Origin: Diphasiastrum complanatum
Lineage: Eukaryota; Streptophyta; Lycopodiopsida; Lycopodiales; Lycopodiaceae
Reading direction: 5' to 3'
Length of the DNA: 64,000 nucleotides
NCBI GenBank assembly: GCA_029204225.1
Contig: CM055107.1
Coordinates: 45,421,581-45,485,580 of the forward strand
Of the stretch, positions 56,728-64,000 are shown in pieces (within the stretch, counting starts at the first letter, position 1; each line of letters begins with the position of its first letter). The notes under the pieces are model-generated. The model was not told where the DNA came from, searched no databases, and saw only the letters and a list, made by a program, of their open reading frames with translations. The position numbers and the translations under genes are program-made.

Positions 56728-57409
56728 TGTTAAAAATTCACAATTCTAGCTTGACTAGTTTTGGTCATATGACTTGTAAATAGTTAGATGGTCATGATGT
56801 GGCTTGTCACACGTGCCAAATATCATAGGATTCCATTCATAAGGATGTTCTCAAGTAGACCTAAGTGTTGGAACCTTTGGAATGAGTCCAAATTATGCTT
56901 AGATACAAGGGAGAAAAAATAGGAGCTATTTTTGGTAATTTTTGCATTGTTGAGGGATCTCCAAGATTCCAACCCTAACTTGGTAGGGATGAAAGATCCA
57001 CCAAAATTAGCATTAGGGATAGGTTTAGGGCTACTCATACCTGTCCAAAACCGTGATGGATCATGTATATATAGGTGATGATATCTCACCAAAATCAATC
57101 AAGCAATTTCATGTTTTTTCTCTCATAATGGTGCAATTGCTCTCTATGTTCATAATTGTTTGAGTACTTGTGATTACTAATGATTATAGGATTGAATGTA
57201 GGTCTGGTGTACAATACTCAGACTGTGGGGGGCCGTAATTTCACACGTGTGAAGCCTTCTTCAAGGATTTGGGCCATTTAGTGAGGTTCAAGCATAGATT
57301 TTTGATGGATTTTGATGGTTCAACTCGTGATAATCTTATGAAATCATAATCTATTGTTTCCCTCATCATTTCAAGTGTTTTAGGATCCTTATTTGCTGTA
57401 ATTTTTACA
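56728..57409 (+). repeat. 5' LTR of element C
   Basis: 682 bp. Promoter elements seen: TATATATA at about 57066-57073 and the palindrome TTCACACGTGTGAA at 57240-57253. The minus-strand frame 56823-57098 is duplicated in the 3' LTR and is not a gene. Confidence 0.96.
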
Positions 57410-57421
57410 TGGTATCAGAGC
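57410..57421 (+). other. Element C primer-binding site
   Basis: TGGTATCAGAGC directly after the LTR end TTTTTACA; initiator Met tRNA type. Confidence 0.97.
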
Positions 57422-59074
57422 CTAAAGGTTGAAATGAGCTAAATCCTTGGTTTTCATTCAATTTGATCACAATTTTTGATCTAAATCTTGTGTAGATTGG
57501 ATCTTAGCATCTAGTATTGATTCTAGAACTCAAAGTGAGTCAAATACATTGGAGATTGGTGTTGTGTGACTTCATTTGCAGGTGTTTATGATAAATTTTA
57601 CAGTTTTTAGGACAATAATGATTGTACTTTACAATCATAGAGAGTTATTGGTTGCTTAATCAATGAATCTATCAAGTTCTACACATTAGATCTTGATCTA
57701 GATTCACTACACTTGGATTTAAGCAAGAGCAATGGATCAACACATCATTTTTTAGTGAGAGCGGCTTCACACGTGTGGAGTACTGTCCACTGTACGGCCT
57801 GCACCTGAAACAACAAGTACAATGATACTAGATAGCAATCATGCATAAAAATCACAAGACAAATGACTAGAAATCTCACAAAAGTGTAGAGTGCAAAAGT
57901 CTCATCAATTTTCTTAGCAAAATGATGATCCTTTTATGGATCAAGTACATCCATGAGTCTGGTACAGTCCAGCAGGCCTTCACACGTGTGAAGAGTGCCA
58001 CATCACTCATATCTATCCATTTGATCCATCCTTGATCCTTATCCAATAGTTGACCTTCTAGAATATGACTAAAATCCAAAAAGCTAGTCTCCTAGAATAT
58101 AGGAATATTCCCTACAAAATAGGATCTAAGGAAAATGGTCAACTCTTATCTTCTAGTACTCTATACACACATGTGAACATCCACTTGCCATGTGGGAGCA
58201 TTTACTCATGCACATGCAAGGAAAAGCTAATTTGTAGGTGACTAGTCAACTTGACTAAAAACTAGTCAATTCATGTTCACACTAACTAGAATGATACAAA
58301 ATCAATTTGGATATATACAAACATGAAAAGTACATCCTTTCACACATGGGAACATGCTCCACACGTGTGAAATCATATCATCAACATATCAATATTTACA
58401 TGAACCAATGTCAAGTGAGAAGTGACAATTTTCAACAGTTTAGGTGTCTAAAACCAGAGGCAAAGTTGAATTCAATTCACATTACCAAGATAGCAAGTTT
58501 TGCTTGCTCCAAGCATTGATTTCTAAGCGAGTTTTGGAGGTGATTTCATAGAGGAGGCTTTTTAGCATTCAAGGAGAGGGAATATCAGAGTTTTGGGGAC
58601 TCTTCAAGGCTGTTCTAAGGTTTAGTATGCACCTCCTAAAGTGATTTAGGTTCAGTCCAACCATTGCTTGACTTATGCACCAAATTAGATCAATTTTTCA
58701 TCAATTTTGATCATTTTTTGCTTGTGATTGGATAGTAGATTGTGTTGCATCCTCATTAAGTTCCATTTAGCTCTTTTACAAGTGATTTTGGAAGTATATT
58801 AGGTTGCTGAAATTCACTCTTGATCAGATCATTTGGAAGCTTTAATGTTCTTTATAGAAAGTGGGGCAATTCTACTAGTATTGTCTACTTCAATCAAGCA
58901 AGTGCATTGTTTCTAGTATTCTATGATTTGATTTTGTTAGAGATCATTCTTAGATCTTTATAGGAAGTCTATTACTAATATTTTCAGGTCCCTAAGAAGT
59001 GGGATAAGGTAGACCTTCAATCAAATCAATAGAAGTAACCTTCATTTGTGTCAAGTCCTTGATTAGGAGACTAG
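57422..59074 (+). other. Element C leader
   Basis: 1.65-kb untranslated leader before the Gag ATG. It has three more CACACGTGTG motifs: 57767-57776 (in TTCACACGTGTGGAG), 57978-57993 (CTTCACACGTGTGAAG, a perfect 16-bp palindrome) and 58360-58369. No gene. Confidence 0.8.
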
Positions 59075-62000
59075 ATGGCATCTATAAATGCATATCTTTT
59101 GGATACTAATGAAAGGCTCAACAAAACTAACTATTCCATATGGAAAGTTAGAATGGAATCTATCATGATCATGCAAGATCTGATGGAAATTGTAAATGGT
59201 AAGGAGGGTGAACCTATTCATCCTCAAGAAAAAGCCAAATACATCAAGAGGTGCAATGTTGCACTACATTGCATAAAAATGAATGTTGCAAATGAACTCT
59301 TAAGAGAGGTAGGAGATTGCACTTCAGCTCAAGATGCTTGGGAGACTTTGCAAAAGGTCTATGAATCCAAGAACCAAACTAGAATGTTAGCTTTGAAGAA
59401 TCAAATCTATAGAAGCTATCAAAAGAAAGGAGAGAGTGCACATACTTTTGTCCTAAGAGTAAAGGAATTGAACAAAGAGCTAGCCTTTATAGGTGACCCT
59501 ATCAAGGATGAAGAGCTTGTTCAACTCATATTGAATGTACTAAGCTTTGAATTTGACAATTTGGTTCAGGGATATGCAATTATGGGTAAGCTACCTATAC
59601 TTGAAGAACTCCAAGGCACACTCATGGCCGAGGAATCAAGAAGGAGCCAAATGCAAGAGAGGATGGATAGGCTTTCCATACAAGGTGGAGATGACCAAGA
59701 TCTCTTCACCAAAGGCAAAGGCAAGTCCAAAGGCAAAGGATCAACATTCAAGAAGTCTACAAAGCTTGAGGATCAAGAAGGACCCCCAAAGGCATCTCCA
59801 TCAACCATCAAAGTCAAGAAGGACAAATCAAAGGTGAAGTGCTACTATTGTAGCAAGATGGGGCATTATGCCTCGGAATGCTTCAAGAGGAAGCAAGATC
59901 AAAGCCAAGCCAACATGAGCAAAGAGGAGGAGGAGGAGAGTTCACATGAGGACTCTCTCATGATGTCCATATTTTCTTCAACAAGCTTCAAAGGAGAAGA
60001 TCCTTGGTGGATTGACTCGGGTGCTAGTTCACACATGACTAGTAAAAGGGAGTTTTTCTCTTCTCTCTTATCTTATGATGGACCTATAAAGTCTATCTAT
60101 ACAGCAAATGATGAAGCTTGTAAGATTGAAGGAGTTGGTAGCATTCCCCTTTGCTTAGGATCTTCCAAAAAGATCAACATAGAAGGTGTTTTGTACATTC
60201 CTACAATAACAAAGAATCTACTAAGTGTTGGCCAAATGGTAGACAATGGTTTCAATGTTGACTTTGCTTCAAATGAATGTTTCATCAAGAAGAAGGGTAA
60301 GATAGTGGCTAAGGGCACTAGACTTGGCAAAATTTATAAGTTGGATGCATTTGTGGATACTAATGTTGTCATGTTGGCCGAGAAGAGCAAGATATCTACT
60401 TTTACTTTATGGCACAAAAGACTTGGACATGTCAACTCGGGTTACATGGAGGCTATGATCAAGGAGGAGTATGCTTTAGGCCTACCAAGGTCTATTGGGA
60501 AGGAAGACAAGGTTTGTGAAGCTTGTGCCTTATCCAAGGCACATAAGAAGGTGTTTCCTAACTCCATCACAAAGTCATCTCATCCTCTTGAACTCATACA
60601 CTCGGATGTGCACATTGCTAGCACCAAATCTAATGGAGGTTCATCCATGTTTTTAACCTTCATTGATGACTACTCAAGATATTGTTGGGTGTTCTTACTT
60701 TCCTTCAAGTCTCAAGTATTTGATACTTTTGTAAAGTTCAAGTTGTTTGTGGAAAAGCATCATAATCATAGCATCAAGATTCTTAGAAGTGACAATGGTG
60801 GAGAATTCATCTCCAATGAGTTCAAGGCCTTTTGTGAGGAGGAAGGGATCAAGAAAGAGACTTCTTGTCCTTACAATCCTCAACAAAATGGAGTTGCTGA
60901 AAGAAGGAATAGAACATTATGTGAATGTTCTAAGGCTTTAAGATTAGATGCTTGTTTGCCCAAATCCTTTTGGGGTGAGTCTCTTGTATGTGCAAACTAC
61001 TTGATGAATAGGGTGTCTTGCAAAGCAATTGAAGGCAAAACTCCTTATGAGATGTTGTATGGAAAGAAACCCAATCTTAATCACTTGAAAGTTTTTGGGT
61101 GTATATGTTATGTGCATGTGCCATTGGAAACAAGAACCAAGGAGGATCCATCTTCCACAAGAGGGATCATGCTTGGATATGCAAGCTCAAGCAAGGGCTA
61201 CAAAGTCTATCTCCCATCCTTGAGCAAATTTGTTGTTTCAAGGGATGTCATCTTTGATGAACATCATATGCATATGCTTGAAGAAGGCTCAAGTGCTCCA
61301 ACAATCAAGAAGAAGATGGCCGAGGAGCAAGATCTTGGTTTTGAGGAGGAGCTCATGGAGGAGCAAGCGCCAAACCCACCTATCACACCAAGGAGATCTT
61401 CAAGGGCAAAAGTGGAGCCATCAAGGCTCACATATCAAGGCAAAGGAAAGCAAGTTGAGGGTATCTCATCCACTTCTTATGATTTATCTAGTTTTGAGGA
61501 ACCGTCTATTGTTGAAGATGCATTGAACTCCAAAGAATGGTATAAAGCTATGTTGGATGAGTATGATGCCTTGATTGAGAATGAAACTTGGTTGCTTGTT
61601 GAGAGACCTCAAAGGAATGTAATAGGATGCAAGTGGGTCTTCAAGCTTAAGTTGAATGCAAATGGGAGTGTTAACAAACATAAAGCAAGATTAGTTGCAA
61701 AAGGTTATGCTCAAGAGAGAGGGATAGACTATGAGGAAACTTTTGCACCCGTGGCCAAGATGGTCACAATAAGGCTAATCATTGCACTTGCATCACATTT
61801 TGGATGGATTCTATGTCAAATGGATGTCTCTAATGCTTTCTTGAATGGTTTTTTGGAAGAAGATATCTATATGGAGCAGCCACAAGGGTTCATCAAGCAT
61901 GGAATGGAGAACAAAGTATGCCATCTCCAAAGAAGCATCTATGGCTTGAAGCAAGCCTCGAGATCTTGGAATTCAAGACTACATTGCTATCTTATTTCAC

Positions 62001-63039
62001 TTTCTTTTGTTCAAAGTGAATATGATCCCACTCTTTACATTAAGTTTGATGATGTTGGTATTGTACTTTTACTCATTTATGTAGATGACATCATCATTAG
62101 TGGAAATAGTGTTGATGGTATTGAAAAAATCAAGATAGATCTATCCTTAGAGTTCAAGATGGTAGATCTAGGGTGTCTTCACTTCATCTTAGACATAGAA
62201 GTACTTAGAGGGTCTGATTTTATCTTTATAAGTCAAGTAAACTATGCTCAAAGTCTTTTGAAGAATTTTAAGATGGAAGTATGCAAAAGTGTTGACACAC
62301 CAATGGAGCAAGATGTAAAAGTGCCAAATGAAGATGATGAAAGATCCTTCATGGACATCACTTTGTTTAGGCAACTTATAGGTTCCTTAATGTGGATCAC
62401 TATAACTAGACCAGATCTTAGCTTTAGTGTATGTAGGTTGAGCCAATCCATGCAAAAGCCATTGAATATCCATTGGAAAAAGGCTAAGAGGATTCTAAGA
62501 TACATCTCGGGTACATTGGATTTTGGGATTCTATATAGAGGAGATGTGATTAACCTTCATGCATTTAGTAATTCAGATTTTGCAGGGGACAAGAGGGATA
62601 GGAAATCAACAAGTGCCTATTCAACTTTCATAGGAGAAGGTGTGGTTTCATGGCTTTCAAAAAAGCAAGAAACTATATCTCTATCTTCAACCGAGGCCGA
62701 GTACAAAGCTTTGACAACCACTACAAAGGAGGTACTTTGGATCAAGAGATTATTGGTGGAACTAAAGTGGATTCAGAGGAGGCACCAATCATCTACAATG
62801 ACAATATATCAGCCCAACACCTTGCATCTAACCCAATCTTCCATGCAAGATCTAAGCACATTGAGATATGCCATCACTTTGTGAGAGAAATGGTGCAAGC
62901 CAAGGAGATTGCTTTGGAGCATGTTCCAAGAAATGAATGTGTAGCTGATCTACTTACTAAACCACTTCAAAAGACACCTTTTATGAAGTTCAGATCATCA
63001 CTTGGAGTGATTAGTAAAGCAATGATTGAACCAAGCTAG
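59075..63039 (+). CDS. Copia Gag-Pol polyprotein of element C (one frameshift in RNase H)
   Basis: Single frame from ATG 59075: Gag (UBN2-type; NYSIWKVRMESIMIMQDLME at the start), CCHC knuckle CYYCSKMGHYASEC (256-269), protease DSGA (314-317), HHCC pre-integrase (from His447), integrase with D511, D573, E609 (exact 35-residue DD35E spacing; LRSDNGGEF and QQNGVAERRN), RT with the YVDD box at 1002-1005, and RNase H (DRKSTSAYS, SSTEAEYKAL). The first frame runs to a stop at 62884, but near 62764 the sense passes to the next frame (VDSEEAPIIYNDN) and ends at 63039 with VADLLTKPLQKTPF. Loss of one A in GAACTAAAGTGG explains it. All catalytic residues are present, so the copy was recently active; whether it can act now depends on that frameshift. 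Confidence 0.96.
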
Positions 63040-63042
63040 ATA

Positions 63043-63053
63043 GTGAGGAGGAG
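63043..63053 (+). other. Element C polypurine tract
   Basis: GTGAGGAGGAG immediately before the 3' LTR; plus-strand priming site. Confidence 0.93.
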
Positions 63054-63735
63054 TGTTAAAAATTCACAATTCTAGCTTGACTAGTTTTGGTCATATGACT
63101 TGTAAATAGTTAGATGGTCATGATGTGGCTTGTCACACGTGCCAAATATCATAGGATTCCATTCATAAGGATGTTCTCAAGTAGACCTAAGTGTTGGAAC
63201 CTTTGGAATGAGTCCAAATTATGCTTAGATACAAGGGAGAAAAAATAGGAGCTATTTTTGGTAATTTTTGCATTGTTGAGGGATCTCCAAGATTCCAACC
63301 CTAACTTGGTAGGGATGAAAGATCCACCAAAATTAGCATTAGGGATAGGTTTAGGGCTACTCATACCTGCCCAAAACCGTGATGGATCATGTATATATAG
63401 GTGATGATATCTCACCAAAATCAATCAAGCAATTTCATGTTTTTTCTCTCATAATGGTGCAATTGCTCTCTATGTTCATAATTGTTCGAGTACTTGTGAT
63501 TACTAATGATTATAGGATTGAATGTAGGTCTGGTGTACAATACTCAGACTGTGGGAGGCCGTAATTTCACACGTGTGAAGCCTTCTTCAAGGATTTGGGC
63601 CATTTAGTGAGGTTCAAGCATAGATTTTTGATGGATTTTGATGGTTCAACTTGTGATAATCTTATGAAATCATAATCTATTGTTTCCCTCATCATTTCAA
63701 GTGTTTTAGGATCCTTATTTGCTGTAATTTTTACA
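63054..63735 (+). repeat. 3' LTR of element C
   Basis: 682 bp, same length as the 5' LTR. TTCACACGTGTGAA at 63566-63579. Confidence 0.96.
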
Positions 63736-63740
63736 TCTAT

Positions 63741-64000
63741 CCGCTATTGTCTTGCACTCATTAGCATCTGATCTTGTTTTTCTAAATCAATACTATTTCC
63801 TTATTGCATTCAGTTTGTGTCAGAATGCATGCATCTTTGTATTGCTTTTGTAACTGATAAAAATTGTTTGAGAATTTAATACTTTATGTTTGGCTATGTA
63901 ATCACTTAGTATCTAGCAAAAGTTAGTTGCTAAAGATTGGACGTAATTTCCATCACTACTACTTTATTCATTTTGTTATAGGCGTAGTCATGCATTGGAA
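63741..64000 (+). other. Flank of element C, probable continuation of the interrupted LTR-like sequence
   Basis: Begins right after TCTAT (63736-63740). No gene; it should be contiguous with 56722 in the empty site. Confidence 0.5.

Larger units (their letters stand above)
56728..63735 (+). mobile_element. Copia element C: young, nearly intact
   Basis: 7.0-kb LTR retrotransposon. Both LTRs are 682 bp (56728-57409, 63054-63735), TG..CA, with only four differences that I can see (near 57044, 57161, 57230 and 57326). Primer site TGGTATCAGAGC at 57410-57421; polypurine tract GTGAGGAGGAG at 63043-63053. A perfect target duplication TCTAT flanks it (56723-56727, 63736-63740). One long gag-pol frame (59075-63039) is intact except for a single-base frameshift near 62764. 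By Gag sequence it is related to element A. Confidence 0.97.

Noticed and set aside
56823-57098. 91-codon frame found twice (also 63149-63424)
   Set aside because: It is part of the duplicated LTR of element C and the promoter region, with no protein motif.
1-64000. CRISPR array, bacterial operon, origin of replication
   Set aside because: No regularly spaced short repeats with unique spacers and no prokaryotic gene organisation; all features fit plant nuclear DNA.

Overview
The window looks like nuclear DNA of a land plant, most likely a seed plant with a large, repeat-rich genome. Reasons: an intact INDETERMINATE DOMAIN (IDD) zinc-finger gene with plant-type introns, many Ty1/copia elements with initiator-Met primer sites, a decayed cytoplasmic-type 25S rRNA copy, TTTAGGG telomere-type repeats and tRNA-derived SINE heads. 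I cannot name the species.

Layout. 1-7.5 kb: a decayed copia element (minus strand, running off the left edge), then two related gag remnants of another LTR family. 7.6-14.5 kb: gene-poor DNA with a duplicated hairpin-bearing 223-bp unit, a SINE-head cluster, a perfect 32-bp palindrome and a perfect 31-bp stem hairpin. 14.5-17.4 kb: the IDD gene (three exons, 646 aa), the only intact host gene I can support. 19.08-32.10 kb: copia element A (minus; 642-bp LTRs; TCTAT target duplication), interrupted by a CACTA-like segment that is itself interrupted by copia element B (21.6-26.4 kb). 32.1-45.7 kb: more remnants, namely an A-family LTR split by a roughly 2-kb insertion carrying a DNA-methyltransferase fragment, a gag relic, a 25S rRNA pseudogene, two LTRs of one family head to head, a broken multi-exon gene whose introns are full of GGTACTT repeats, and the 3' end of another copia element. 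46.4-54.1 kb: several broken gene-like segments on both strands, including a histone H3-like fold and a transposase-like gene, around a region crowded with GCAC..GTGC palindromes. 54.1-56.7 kb: another copia gag/protease fragment and LTR sequence. 56.73-63.74 kb: copia element C (plus), young and almost intact (682-bp LTRs with 4 differences, TCTAT target duplication, one frameshift).

The parts do not form a pathway: this is one host transcription-factor gene in a nest of mobile elements of different ages. The most unusual items are the H3-like core followed by an H3-tail-like stretch (about 49.3-49.8 kb), the methyltransferase-bearing insertion (33.1-35.1 kb), the transposase-like gene (52.4-54.1 kb), and the CACACGTGTG palindrome that recurs in several copia LTRs. 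Family assignments come from motifs read by eye; no database search was run.
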